From NCBI GenBank assembly GCA_021796295.1, contig JAJYIA010000003.1, positions 1 through 35,421 on the forward strand: a stretch of 35,421 nt of DNA, in the 5' to 3' direction. This DNA is from Microcaldota archaeon. GTDB taxonomy: Archaea; Micrarchaeota; Micrarchaeia; Micrarchaeales; CABMGC01. The stretch's first letter is position 1. Each line of letters begins with the position of its first letter. The translations under genes were made by a program, and so were the position numbers. The notes beneath the pieces were generated by a model. The model was not told the origin of the DNA, searched no databases, and worked only from the letters and a program-made list of their open reading frames with translations. Below are positions 21,838-30,318 of the stretch, piece by piece.

Positions 21838-22312
21838 ATGTCTGCGATATACAGAAAGGAGATAGCGAGGATAAGGAAGCAGTTCGGAAAGTATACGCTA
21901 AAGCAGTATATCAAGGAATACGTTTACAAAGGATGCGGTAGGGAATTTCCACTTAGGGAGGCAAGCATCGGAGGAAGGGCTTGCCTGACCGGCAACTGCA
22001 GGTACCATTCATGCAGATATTATGGCAGCAAGAAGTTTGTTGTAGAAATAGAAGACATACAGGCAGCCTTGAGTAGAGGAGATCTTCATGACACTCTCTT
22101 TGTGTTCTTCTACAAGCTGTGGGGACTTGCGGGCATTGAGGTCATGGGCGGCTTCAACCAGGTAGAATACCTTGCAGCTTTTAAGGAAAGGCTTATAGAG
22201 CTTTTCGCTCAGATAGGAAACAGGGAAGGATGTCACTTCAGGCGGCAGGCTCGACTACGGCAAGGTGCCCGATGCACTTGAAAAGAACGGCTTATGGCTT
22301 ATAAGAGGCTGA
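21838..22312 (+). pseudogene. Unknown Cys-containing protein with a frameshift near 22225
   Basis: From the ATG at 21838 the product has a basic N-terminus (YRKEIARIRKQFGKYTLKQY) and a Cys cluster CGREF...CLTGNCRYHSC that looks metal-binding. It then continues with GIEVMGGFNQVEYLAAFKERLIELFAQIGNR. After about position 22228 the frame turns into unlikely sequence (REGCHFRRQARLRQ). The next frame continues sensibly as KDVTSGGRLDYGKVPDALEKNGLWLIRG to TGA at 22310-22312. One extra G in the run AGGGAAGG explains this. Either a real mutation or an assembly error. The downstream epimerase gene starts 4 bases later. Confidence 0.65.
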
Positions 22313-22316
22313 GTTT

Positions 22317-23435
22317 TTGGACATTGAAAGCTATTCAATAAGGTTCAGATTTGAAGAGCCGCTTTCCATATCATTCCAGACGTTTGATTACAGCGAGCAT
22401 ATTATGCTTCTGCTTAAGGACATGGATAGCGGCATAGAGGGCTACGGAGAATCGGCTGCATTCGAACCCATTACAAAAGACACCAAAGAGGACAATATAT
22501 CATACTTCAGAATGCTTAAGAGGCTGGACGACATACCTTTGGAGAGGATAGGCGTAGAGGACATACCCGATTACATACCAGAATCATATTCGCAGACGTC
22601 TAAGGCCGGCTTGGACATTGCAATGCATGACATAATAGGCAAGCGGGAGGGAAAGCCTGTGTCAAGGCTTTATTCAACATCGATCAACAGGGTCCCTAAT
22701 ACTGTTACAATCTTCATAAGGAATGCACACGATACCTCTGAGAAGGCCACTGAGATACTCTCGGCATACAAGGGAATAAAGGCCATAAAGATAAAACTGC
22801 AGGGCAACGAAGATGATTTTGAAAGGGTAAGGGGCGTTGTTGACCTGTGCCCTAGAGGAACGAAATTTATACTCGATGCGAACAGGGGCTTCAAAAATAA
22901 GGAGCTCGCAATAGATGTCGTGAACAGGATACTTGATTATACGAAGGGGGTTGTGCTCCTTGAAGAGCCGTGCGACTGCCTCACTCTGAAGGACATGAAG
23001 GACATAAAGGACAACATATCGGTGCCTCTTTTTGCTGATGATTCGGTAAGAACCATGGAGGATGCGGAAATGCTTGTTGAGGCAGAGGCCATAGGCGGCA
23101 TAAACATAAAGATCCAGAAGATGGGAGGCATAGCGGCAAGCACGAGAATGGCCGAGTTTGCTGCAGAAAACAACATCATGCTCATGGTGGGCTGCATGTT
23201 TGAAACTCCGGTATCCATATCAGCAGGCGTTCATTTTGCCGCAGCGACGAAGAACGTGATCATAACCGACCTTGACTACGATCTTGAGCTGCCGGATTAT
23301 TTTGAGGGCAGGCCTAAATTTGAAAACGGCTACAGGGTGCCGAACACGAAACCGGGGCTTGGGGTAGGGCCTTACTTGGAAAAGCTGAAGGGCCTTGCAG
23401 ACGGAAGAAAAATGATGCTGACGCAGCTCATCTAG
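22317..23435 (+). CDS. Enolase-superfamily enzyme, dipeptide epimerase-like
   Basis: The 372-residue protein has the active-site order of the muconate-lactonizing/L-Ala-D/L-Glu epimerase subgroup: KIK (158-160, acid/base Lys), metal ligands LDAN (Asp187), LLEEP (Glu217) and ADDS (Asp241), and a second catalytic Lys in INIKIQKMGG (about 265-268). Members racemise or epimerise dipeptides or cyclise acids. Archaea lack murein, so a peptide-recycling role is a guess. It begins at TTG, 4 bases after the frameshifted gene, and forms an operon with it. Confidence 0.85.
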   Translation: MDIESYSIRFRFEEPLSISFQTFDYSEHIMLLLKDMDSGIEGYGESAAFEPITKDTKEDNISYFRMLKRLDDIPLERIGVEDIPDYIPESYSQTSKAGLDIAMHDIIGKREGKPVSRLYSTSINRVPNTVTIFIRNAHDTSEKATEILSAYKGIKAIKIKLQGNEDDFERVRGVVDLCPRGTKFILDANRGFKNKELAIDVVNRILDYTKGVVLLEEPCDCLTLKDMKDIKDNISVPLFADDSVRTMEDAEMLVEAEAIGGINIKIQKMGGIAASTRMAEFAAENNIMLMVGCMFETPVSISAGVHFAAATKNVIITDLDYDLELPDYFEGRPKFENGYRVPNTKPGLGVGPYLEKLKGLADGRKMMLTQLI

Positions 23436-23708
23436 CATATCCCTCTCTGAAATTATATTTTCCTCTTTGTCATAGGCTTTCATATATCTCTTTCTGCCGT
23501 TTTGGGTCAGGATATACCCCGAATTTATATGCTCTTATACACTCCATAAACTTATATTTGCATATATCTTTATATATTTTTATCCTTGCATTGAGAGTTC
23601 AATTCATTCATGCCTTGAAAAGCATGGTTTCCTTGAACCCTCAAACTCCCCTCTCTAAATGGCAATCACAGCAAGGTATTTAAATGTTTTGAACCTATAA
23701 TTATCTTA
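23436..23708. other. AT-rich intergenic region without a gene
   Basis: The roughly 340 bases between the epimerase stop and the HTH regulator have no convincing ORF on either strand. Short TATA-like tracts are frequent (23535-23580), and a small hairpin CATGC/GCATG occurs around 23608-23625. No tRNA or known small RNA was recognised. The 3' part holds the regulator's promoter. Confidence 0.5.
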
Positions 23709-23723
23709 TATAACTTAGTTATA
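23705..23723 (+). promoter_or_regulatory. Promoter with 15-bp palindrome upstream of the suf regulator
   Basis: A TATA box (CTTATATAAC, 23705-23714) is overlapped by a perfect inverted repeat TATAACT-T-AGTTATA (23709-23723), about 50-64 bases before the HTH regulator ATG. A dimeric HTH protein binding here would block TBP, consistent with autoregulation of the regulator-sufBDCS operon. The geometry parallels the abiE operator at 2304-2322, but the sequences differ. Confidence 0.6.
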
Positions 23724-23772
23724 GATGATGCTTATCGGCTGTTGAATGGCAATATTTTGAGAGAGTGTGGAT

Positions 23773-24123
23773 ATGGAGAATGGATATGAGAGAGCGGCAA
23801 GAGAGGTTGTGCCTGCGGTCAGGTATGTGCTTATAAAAAGGCTTAAGAATAAGTACAACATGCGCGAGGAGGAGATTGCAAGGCACCTGGGCATAACGCA
23901 GGCTGCAACAAGCAAATACGTGAGCGGCAAGCGCTCGACAAGGATAAAGAGAACAGCAGGCAAGATAGACACGGATATCATAGAAAAATATACCGAGAGC
24001 ATAAAAGACGACGGCGAACATGCGGTGAAGATGTGCTTATGCGCAGTATGCAATACACTCAATGATTTTGGCTGCAGGTTCTCATACTTTAAGAACTGCG
24101 GCGCAGAAGGTGCGCAGTGTTAG
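23773..24123 (+). CDS. Cys-rich HTH transcriptional regulator of the suf operon (putative Fe-S sensor)
   Basis: The 116-residue protein has an XRE/COG2522-like helix-turn-helix (REEEIARHLGITQAATSKYVSGKRS, about residues 35-59). Its C-terminal segment has six cysteines: CLCAVC, then single Cys at about 14, 22 and 29 positions from the first. Such a cluster could bind an Fe-S centre. It is directly followed, after 1 base, by sufB. Regulators of Fe-S assembly in bacteria (IscR, SufR) use bound clusters as the signal, so the same logic is inferred here. GTG at 23767 is an alternative start. It does not look like IscR (Rrf2) or ArsR-type SufR. Confidence 0.72.
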   Translation: MENGYERAAREVVPAVRYVLIKRLKNKYNMREEEIARHLGITQAATSKYVSGKRSTRIKRTAGKIDTDIIEKYTESIKDDGEHAVKMCLCAVCNTLNDFGCRFSYFKNCGAEGAQC

Positions 24124-24124
24124 C

Positions 24125-25537
24125 ATGGTGGATGAAAAGCTGGACAGTATAGTCGAGTCTGCCGGCTACATGGAGCAGTATGGGTTTAAGGAAGAGATTG
24201 ATTACGAGGATTTTGAAAAGGGCCTTTCCGAAGAAGTGGTGCGCAGGATCTCTGCGATAAAGAAAGAGCCGGAGTGGATGCTGCAGAAAAGGCTTTTGGG
24301 ATTATCAGTATTCGGAAGCAAGCCCCTCCCAAAGTGGGGCGCTGACCTGAGCGCAATAGACTTCGATGACATCTATTACTATAAGAGCCCGAAGGCCAAG
24401 GAATCAAACAGATGGGAGGATGTGCCGGCAGATATAAAGCGCACATTCGACAAGCTGGGGGTACCTGAGGCGGAGCAGAAGTTCTTTGCAGGGGCAGAGG
24501 CCCAGTTTGATTCTTCGGTGGTATATTCGCATGTAAATAAGGAGCTTAAAAGGCTAGGCATAATATTCGTAGATACAGATACTGCCGTAAGAAAATACCC
24601 TGAGCTGGTTAAGAAATACTTTGCAACAGTGATACCGCCCAATGACAACAAGTTTGCAGCCCTGAATACGGCATGCTGGTCAGGAGGCAGTTTTATTTAC
24701 GTGCCAAAAGGCGCAAAGGTTCCAATGCCGCTCAATGCATACTTCAGGATAAATGCGGAGAAGGCAGGGCAGTTCGAAAGAACCTTAATAATAGCAGATG
24801 AGGGAGCTGAAGTGGTATATATAGAGGGTTGCACTGCCCCAGTATATGCAACAAATTCACTGCACGCTGCGGTTGTTGAGCTCATAGCCATGAAAAACGC
24901 GCATATAAGATATGTCACAGTGCAGAACTGGTCAAAGAACGTTTACAACCTCGTGACACAGAGGGCGCAGGCGCATGAAGGGGCAAGGGTCGAGTGGATA
25001 GACGCGAATATAGGCAGCAGGGTGAACATGAAATATCCCTCTATATACCTTATGGGAAAGAGGGCAAGCGGTGAGGTGCTCTCGATAGCGGTAGCCGGAG
25101 ACGGTCAGATACAGGACTCAGGGGGCAAGATCTACCACCTTGCACCCAATACAACCTCAAAGATGATATCGAAGAGCATTTCAAAAGGCAGCGGAGTGAC
25201 GACATTCCGCGGCCTGATGCATGTTGCAAAGAATGCGGAAGGCGCAAAGGCGCATGTCTCGTGCGACGCGTTGCTGCTCGACGGCTTGGCAAAGACAAAT
25301 ACATTCCCGTACAACCAGATAAACAGGAGCGACGCCATGATAAGCCACGAGGCGAAGGTGGGCAAGATAAGCGATGAGCAGATATTCTACCTTATGAGCC
25401 GTGGCATAAGCGAGGAAGACGCAGTGGCGCTCATAGTGCTGGGTTTCATAGACGACCTTGCAAAGGTGCTGCCCATGGAATACTCGCTTGAGCTCAAGAG
25501 GCTCATAAAGCTGGATACAAGCGGCGGTGTGGGCTGA
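24125..25537 (+). CDS. sufB: Fe-S cluster assembly scaffold SufB
   Basis: SufB forms the SufBC2D or SufB2C2 scaffold on which Fe-S clusters are built. The 470-residue protein carries the conserved core AALNTACWSGGSFIYVPKGAKV, VYIEGCTAP, NWSKNVYNLVTQRA, and the C-terminal family block AMISHEAKVGKISDEQIFYLMSRGISEEDA. The start is the ATG directly after the regulator stop, matching the SufB N-terminus. A longer frame beginning at 24062 overlaps the regulator and is rejected. It is the first structural gene of the operon. Confidence 0.95.
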   Translation: MVDEKLDSIVESAGYMEQYGFKEEIDYEDFEKGLSEEVVRRISAIKKEPEWMLQKRLLGLSVFGSKPLPKWGADLSAIDFDDIYYYKSPKAKESNRWEDVPADIKRTFDKLGVPEAEQKFFAGAEAQFDSSVVYSHVNKELKRLGIIFVDTDTAVRKYPELVKKYFATVIPPNDNKFAALNTACWSGGSFIYVPKGAKVPMPLNAYFRINAEKAGQFERTLIIADEGAEVVYIEGCTAPVYATNSLHAAVVELIAMKNAHIRYVTVQNWSKNVYNLVTQRAQAHEGARVEWIDANIGSRVNMKYPSIYLMGKRASGEVLSIAVAGDGQIQDSGGKIYHLAPNTTSKMISKSISKGSGVTTFRGLMHVAKNAEGAKAHVSCDALLLDGLAKTNTFPYNQINRSDAMISHEAKVGKISDEQIFYLMSRGISEEDAVALIVLGFIDDLAKVLPMEYSLELKRLIKLDTSGGVG

Positions 25538-25549
25538 TGGTGTGGTCGT

Positions 25550-26767
25550 ATGGAAGCGAAAATGCCGGATTATTACAGCTACCTGCCTTACGAGACGGCT
25601 GAGCTCTACAAGCGCTACAGCATTGATATAGAGTTGCCAAGACTTGATGCTGAAGGAGCCGCAGATGTCAGCTCGCATATGAAAAAGGCAGAGGAGACGG
25701 CCGCGAGCGCAGGCTCAGGCATCACGGATTTTGATATTCGGGTAACGAACAGCGGGGCGAGAAGCATGAGGAGAGAGGTCTCGATAAAAAAAGGCGCCCC
25801 GAAAATAGGCATGTATGAAAGCCGAGGCGGCATAGGCGATTTCACTTCAAGCGCAAACCACCATATAGAGATAAACATAGGCAGGGAGAGGCAGAGCAGG
25901 ATTAAGATGCTTGTGGTAAACAGCATGCATATTTCTCTGCCTATACATATAAACGTGGGGGAGGGCGCTGACTTGAGCCTTATGGAGTTTTACACCTCGG
26001 TCTCGGAGCATAGGTCGGTTGTGGTGCCTACGCACGAAATAAGCGCAGGCAAAGGCTCTCATGTAGAAATAAGCATAATACACAACGGCAACGAGAGATC
26101 TGAGCTTCTGGGCCTAATGAACGGCTATGCCGCAGGGAAGGCAAGGCTGAAGGTCAATACAGTATACAGCGGCTCTTCGAAGAGCAAATCAATAAGCATA
26201 CTCAGAGCGCAGGAATCAGGGCACGTTGAGGCTAACGAGATAGTCTACGGCACAGGCCTGCAGCAGTTCGACATCAACACCTTCATAATAAACGAAGGGC
26301 AGAACAGCACAGCAAGACTTGAATCCTCTGCTGTGCTTGACGGCAGCGCAAGGTGCGTATTCAAGGGCTTTGCAAAGATCAACAAATGGGCAAAGGGCGC
26401 GAAGTCGAAGGTCAGCGAAAGGGGCATGCTGCTTAGCAAGGATGCAAGGATGGATGCGCTGCCTGACATGTCCATAGATTACAGCGACGGCGTATCAGCA
26501 ACGCACAGCGCGGCGACGGCGCCACCTGACAGCGAGCAGATGTTTTACCTCATGAGCCGTGGCATAAGCAGTGAAGAGGCGAGGCGCCTCTCTATAATGG
26601 CATTCATGTCAAAGCACCTCTCAGGCATAGATAACCCATTCGCAAATGAAACAGCCTCTACGCTGATGCTCAGAAGGATAAGGGGGGAGGCCTTTGAGAA
26701 CATTCCACGGATAACTTCAAGAGACATATGGCACACGAAGGCTGAGCCGTGGAACGGAACGGCGTGA
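25550..26767 (+). CDS. sufD: SufD-family Fe-S assembly protein
   Basis: The 405-residue protein is a second SufB/SufD-family member. It has the beta-helix core (RIKMLVVNSMHISLPIHINVGEGADLSLMEFYTS) and the C-terminal block ATHSAATAPPDSEQMFYLMSRGISSEEARRLSIMAF, close to that of SufB. It lacks SufB's CTAP region, supporting the SufD assignment. It pairs with SufB and the ATPase SufC. The SufD His that helps bind the cluster in E. coli plausibly corresponds to THSA here. The gene follows sufB by 12 bases. Confidence 0.88.
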   Translation: MEAKMPDYYSYLPYETAELYKRYSIDIELPRLDAEGAADVSSHMKKAEETAASAGSGITDFDIRVTNSGARSMRREVSIKKGAPKIGMYESRGGIGDFTSSANHHIEINIGRERQSRIKMLVVNSMHISLPIHINVGEGADLSLMEFYTSVSEHRSVVVPTHEISAGKGSHVEISIIHNGNERSELLGLMNGYAAGKARLKVNTVYSGSSKSKSISILRAQESGHVEANEIVYGTGLQQFDINTFIINEGQNSTARLESSAVLDGSARCVFKGFAKINKWAKGAKSKVSERGMLLSKDARMDALPDMSIDYSDGVSATHSAATAPPDSEQMFYLMSRGISSEEARRLSIMAFMSKHLSGIDNPFANETASTLMLRRIRGEAFENIPRITSRDIWHTKAEPWNGTA

Positions 26768-26771
26768 TTTA

Positions 26772-27494
26772 ATGAGGCTTGAAATAGAAAACCTGCACAT
26801 AAATGCGGATGAAAAGGAGATAGTAAAGGGCGTGAGCCTGAAAATAGGAGAGGGTGAACTCCATGTGCTCATGGGCCCGAACGGCTCAGGAAAGAGCACC
26901 CTTGCGAAGGCGGTCATGGGCCATCCCCTCCTCAGCGTGACCTCAGGTGATATAAGAATAGACGGCAAAAGCATAAGGAATGCGAGGCCTGATGAGAGGG
27001 CAAGGCTCGGCCTCTTTCTCGAATTCCAGAACCCTGCGGAGATAGAGGGCCTCGGCATTATCAGCTTCCTCAACACTGCAAGAGGCTCGCTTGGAAACAG
27101 CATGCACTTCAGGGACTTTATGAAGGAGGTGAAGGAGAGGTCGGCAGGCCTTGCGCTTAAGGAAGAGCTTATAGGAAGGTCGCTTAACCACGGCTTCTCC
27201 GGGGGCGAGAAGAAGAAGGTCGAGGTGCTCCAGATGGCAGTGCTGAAGCCGAAGATAGCAATACTTGACGAGCCTGATTCTGGCCTGGACGTTGACTCAG
27301 TAAGGGTCATAGCCGAGAACATAAACAGGCTGAGGAAAGAAACCAGCATGGGCATACTCCTTATAACGCACTACAGCAGAATCCTGAATTACATGGAGCC
27401 CGGGTTCATACACGTCATGAAAGACGGCAGGATAGTGAAGGAGGGCGGCAGAGAGCTTATAAAGGAAATAGAAGAAAGAGGATATAGCGAATAG
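26772..27494 (+). CDS. sufC: SufC ABC-type ATPase
   Basis: The cytoplasmic ATPase drives conformational change in the SufBD scaffold. The 240-residue protein has Walker A GPNGSGKST (35-43), the Q-loop FLEFQNPAEIEG characteristic of SufC, the signature SGGEKKKVEVLQM, Walker B AILDEPDSGLDVDSV, and the switch His in LLITHYSRIL. There are no membrane segments. The ATG is 4 bases after the sufD stop. Confidence 0.95.
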   Translation: MRLEIENLHINADEKEIVKGVSLKIGEGELHVLMGPNGSGKSTLAKAVMGHPLLSVTSGDIRIDGKSIRNARPDERARLGLFLEFQNPAEIEGLGIISFLNTARGSLGNSMHFRDFMKEVKERSAGLALKEELIGRSLNHGFSGGEKKKVEVLQMAVLKPKIAILDEPDSGLDVDSVRVIAENINRLRKETSMGILLITHYSRILNYMEPGFIHVMKDGRIVKEGGRELIKEIEERGYSE

Positions 27495-27510
27495 CAGCAG
27501 GGGCGGGGAT

Positions 27511-28749
27511 ATGGCAGGCTTCGACGTTGAAAGGGTAAGGGCAGACTTTCCGATATTAGGCAAGACCTCAAACGGCAAAAGGCTAGCATATCTCGACAGC
27601 GCGGCGACGGCGCAGAAGCCAAAGCGCGTGATAGATGCTGTTTCGGATTATTACAGGGGCTACAACGCAAACATACACAGGGGCATGTACGACATCTCGG
27701 TAAGGGCCACAAACGCCTATACAGAGTCAAAGGAGCTTATTGCAAGGTTCATAAACGCGCCATCTTATAGGGACATAGTGTACTGCAGAAACACCACAGA
27801 AGCAATAAACCTTGTTGCGCTCTCGTGGGCAGAGAGGCATGTGAAGAAAGGGGACAGCATCTTAATAACAGAGATGGAGCACCACAGCAATATAGTGCCG
27901 TGGCAGATGCTCGCAAGAAGGAAAGGCGCAAAGCTCGAATATACAAAACTTACAAAGGACTTAGGCATAGACATGGAGCATTACAAGGCAATGCTTGAGC
28001 ACGGCCCAAAGCTTGTCGCGTTCACGCACGTCTCAAACGTGCTTGGCGTTATCAATGATGCAAAGGAGATGACAAGGCTTGCGCACAGCCATGGTGCAAC
28101 AGTTCTTCTTGATGGAGCGCAGTCGGTGCCACACACGAGAGTGGACGTAGGGGATATAGGCTGCGACTTTATGGCCTTCTCCGGGCACAAGATGCTGGGG
28201 CCTGCAGGCGTAGGCGTGCTTTACGGAAGGGAGGACCTTCTCGAAGAGATGGAGCCGGTATACGGGGGGGGCGACATGATAAGGAGCGTTTCATTCGAGT
28301 CATGCGAGTGGAATGAGCTGCCGTGGAAGTTTGAGGCCGGAACCCAGAACATAGAGGGCGCTATAGGGCTTGGCGAGGCTGTAAAATACATCAATAGCAT
28401 AGGCATGGGCAGTATGCAGAGGCACGAGAAGGGCCTGCTAGAATATGCACTGGGCGTATTTGAGGGCATTGATGACGTAAGGCTTTACAATAAGGCAGGG
28501 GCCGGGAAACGATCGGCAATAATACCGTTCAATGTTGACGGGATTCATGCGCATGACGTTTCCGCTGTCTTCGATTCGGAGGGCATAGCCATACGCGCAG
28601 GGCACCACTGCGCCATGCCCCTTGTGAACAGCGTGATGCATGAGGACTCTGTGGCGCGCATAAGCCTTTACCTTTACAATACAAGGGATGAGATAGACAG
28701 GGCGGCAGCTGCAATGGAGAAGGCAAGGGCTCTATTCCTGAGAAGGTAG
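27511..28749 (+). CDS. sufS: Cysteine desulfurase SufS (group II)
   Basis: The PLP enzyme takes sulfur from cysteine for cluster assembly. The 412-residue protein shows YLDSAATAQKP near the start, the His-pair EMEHHSNIVPW (124-125), the PLP Lys227 in AFSGHKMLGP and the catalytic Cys367 in IRAGHHCAMPL, as in SufS rather than IscS. It ends the regulator-sufBDCS operon and is convergent with SRP54, with only 4 bases between stop codons. No SufU or SufE partner is seen in the window. Confidence 0.95.
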   Translation: MAGFDVERVRADFPILGKTSNGKRLAYLDSAATAQKPKRVIDAVSDYYRGYNANIHRGMYDISVRATNAYTESKELIARFINAPSYRDIVYCRNTTEAINLVALSWAERHVKKGDSILITEMEHHSNIVPWQMLARRKGAKLEYTKLTKDLGIDMEHYKAMLEHGPKLVAFTHVSNVLGVINDAKEMTRLAHSHGATVLLDGAQSVPHTRVDVGDIGCDFMAFSGHKMLGPAGVGVLYGREDLLEEMEPVYGGGDMIRSVSFESCEWNELPWKFEAGTQNIEGAIGLGEAVKYINSIGMGSMQRHEKGLLEYALGVFEGIDDVRLYNKAGAGKRSAIIPFNVDGIHAHDVSAVFDSEGIAIRAGHHCAMPLVNSVMHEDSVARISLYLYNTRDEIDRAAAAMEKARALFLRR

Positions 28750-28753
28750 AAGA

Positions 28754-30052
28754 CTATTTCTGCATGAACTTGGACAGGTTCCTCCTAACATTCCTGTCGT
28801 TCTTGAAGAGCTCGTAGAACTTCTTCATCTTGTTGAAATCGCTCAGAAGGGTCCTGACATCTTTCTCAGTTGTGCCGCTGCCTGCGGCTATGCGCCTTAC
28901 CCTGCCCCGGTCCCTTACAAGCCTTTCGCTTCTTCGCTCCTCCTTTGTCATGGAGCCTATTATGGCCTTGTAAAGCTTTAGCTTCTGCTCCCCCTGCTCA
29001 ACCATGTCCTTGGGCACGTCGGCAAGGCCCATCATGCCCAGCATGCCTTTCATGGGGCCCATCTTTGACATGGCCTTGAGCTGCGTGTAGAATGTCTCGA
29101 AGTTGAGCTCAGTGCCCACCTCCTCGGGATTTATGTTGGCCTCTTTTATTGCCGTGTTGACGTGCTCGAGAAGGGTCTCGAGGTCTGGCATCCCAAGCAG
29201 CCTGCCCACAAACTTCTTTGAGTCGTATAATTCAAGCGCATTGAGCTTCTCCCCTGTGCCTATGAACGTCACGTTTACGTTAGATGCGGAGACTGCGCTG
29301 AGCGCTCCGCCTCCCTTGCCCGAGCCGTCCATCTTTGTTACTATGACGCCGGTTATGCCTATTGCACTGTCGAATTCGCGTGCCTGCCGGCCTGCAACCT
29401 GGCCCGTATCCGCATTTATGACAAGCAGCTTCTCTTCGGGCCTGAATGCGCCTGCGATGCCCTTGAGCTCGCTTATAAGCTCCGGGTCAAGTGCGCTCCT
29501 GCCGCTTGAGTCGCATATGAGCACCTTCTTTGACCTGAGCTCGTCCATGGCCTTTTCAACTATCTTCCTGGGATTTTTCTCGCCCTTTATGCCGAAAAAG
29601 GCCACATTCGCATCCTTTGCAAGTGTCTCGAGCTGCTCGAATGCCGCTGGTCTTGCTACGTCGCAGCAGATGAGCCCTGCGCTCAGTCCGCGCTCCTGGT
29701 AGTACCTGGCAAGCTTGGCTGCAGTTGTAGTCTTGCCTGAGCCGTACATGCCTGCAAGGAGTATGCGCTTAGGCTTCATCTCAGGCGCATAGGACCTGCC
29801 CATGAGCCTCACAAGCTCCTCATAGACCATATTCGTTATGTAATCCCTAGGCGCCACGCCTTCCGGGATTTTCTCGTGAAGCGCTGCGTCCTCTATGCGC
29901 TTTGTAATTGCAGAGACAAGGCTAAGCTCAACATCGGCAGAGATAAGAGCCCTCTGCAGCTCTCTGTTGAATTCGCGTATGGTTCTGACATCTATTATGG
30001 TGGCTCCTGAAAGCCTCGCTATGGCCTTTCTGAGCCCTTCGCCTAAATCCAT
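28754..30052 (-). CDS. srp54: Signal recognition particle 54-kDa GTPase
   Basis: SRP54 binds signal sequences and 7S RNA and docks with FtsY to deliver ribosomes to the membrane. The 432-residue protein has the N domain (helices 1-85), G1 GMYGSGKTTT, DVARPAAFEQL, G3-like CDSSGRSALD, G4 TKMDGSGKGGGALSAV and the closing GTGEKLNALE, followed by a Met-rich M domain (KMGPMKGMLGMMG, then GSMTKEERRSERLVRDRGRVRRIAAGSG). G3 normally reads DTAGR; here two residues differ. A 30-bp stretch (29271-29300) recurs in the IS left ends with one mismatch. Confidence 0.94.
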   Translation of the reverse strand: MDLGEGLRKAIARLSGATIIDVRTIREFNRELQRALISADVELSLVSAITKRIEDAALHEKIPEGVAPRDYITNMVYEELVRLMGRSYAPEMKPKRILLAGMYGSGKTTTAAKLARYYQERGLSAGLICCDVARPAAFEQLETLAKDANVAFFGIKGEKNPRKIVEKAMDELRSKKVLICDSSGRSALDPELISELKGIAGAFRPEEKLLVINADTGQVAGRQAREFDSAIGITGVIVTKMDGSGKGGGALSAVSASNVNVTFIGTGEKLNALELYDSKKFVGRLLGMPDLETLLEHVNTAIKEANINPEEVGTELNFETFYTQLKAMSKMGPMKGMLGMMGLADVPKDMVEQGEQKLKLYKAIIGSMTKEERRSERLVRDRGRVRRIAAGSGTTEKDVRTLLSDFNKMKKFYELFKNDRNVRRNLSKFMQK

Positions 30053-30157
30053 GCGTATCGCTTTACCTGTTTTTTAGCATAATAATGCGCCGGCCTTTAT
30101 GCATTATGCCATATCTTATATCTTATTAAACGTTTTCGGTATATAAATATGTAAGAT

Positions 30158-30255
30158 GGGCTCGTAGCTCAGCCTGGTCAGAGCGGCGGTCTTATAATAA
30201 TTTATAGGGATTAGAAGAGAGCCGTAGGTCGTGAGTTCAAATCTCACCGGGCCCA
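30158..30255 (+). tRNA. tRNA-Ile (anticodon UAU) with intron
   Basis: Acceptor GGGCTCG/CGGGCCC with discriminator A, D-stem GCTC/GAGC, T-stem GTGAG/CTCAC around TTCAAAT. The anticodon stem is GCGGT/GCCGT (two wobble pairs) and the loop starts CTTATA, giving UAU. A 23-base intron after position 37 (30197-30219) fits a bulge-helix-bulge with 3-base bulges TAA and AGA around CTTA/GAAG (one mismatch). Most archaea read AUA with a CAU tRNA carrying agmatidine; a UAU tRNA is the rarer solution. The alternative cut ATA/GAG gives a poor anticodon loop. Confidence 0.82.
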
Positions 30256-30318
30256 TGCAGCAGCTGCATGAAAAGCAGTTCAAACGCCACATTATAGAAA
30301 ATTTAGCAGGCATTCATT

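Noticed and set aside
23436-23708. Possible C/D box or other small RNA upstream of the suf regulator
   Set aside because: A GATGATG near 23724 resembles a C box but does not match RUGAUGA, and no D box or stem closes around it.
24062-24124. N-terminal extension of sufB
   Set aside because: It overlaps the HTH regulator and does not resemble SufB; the ATG at 24125 fits the family and the operon spacing.
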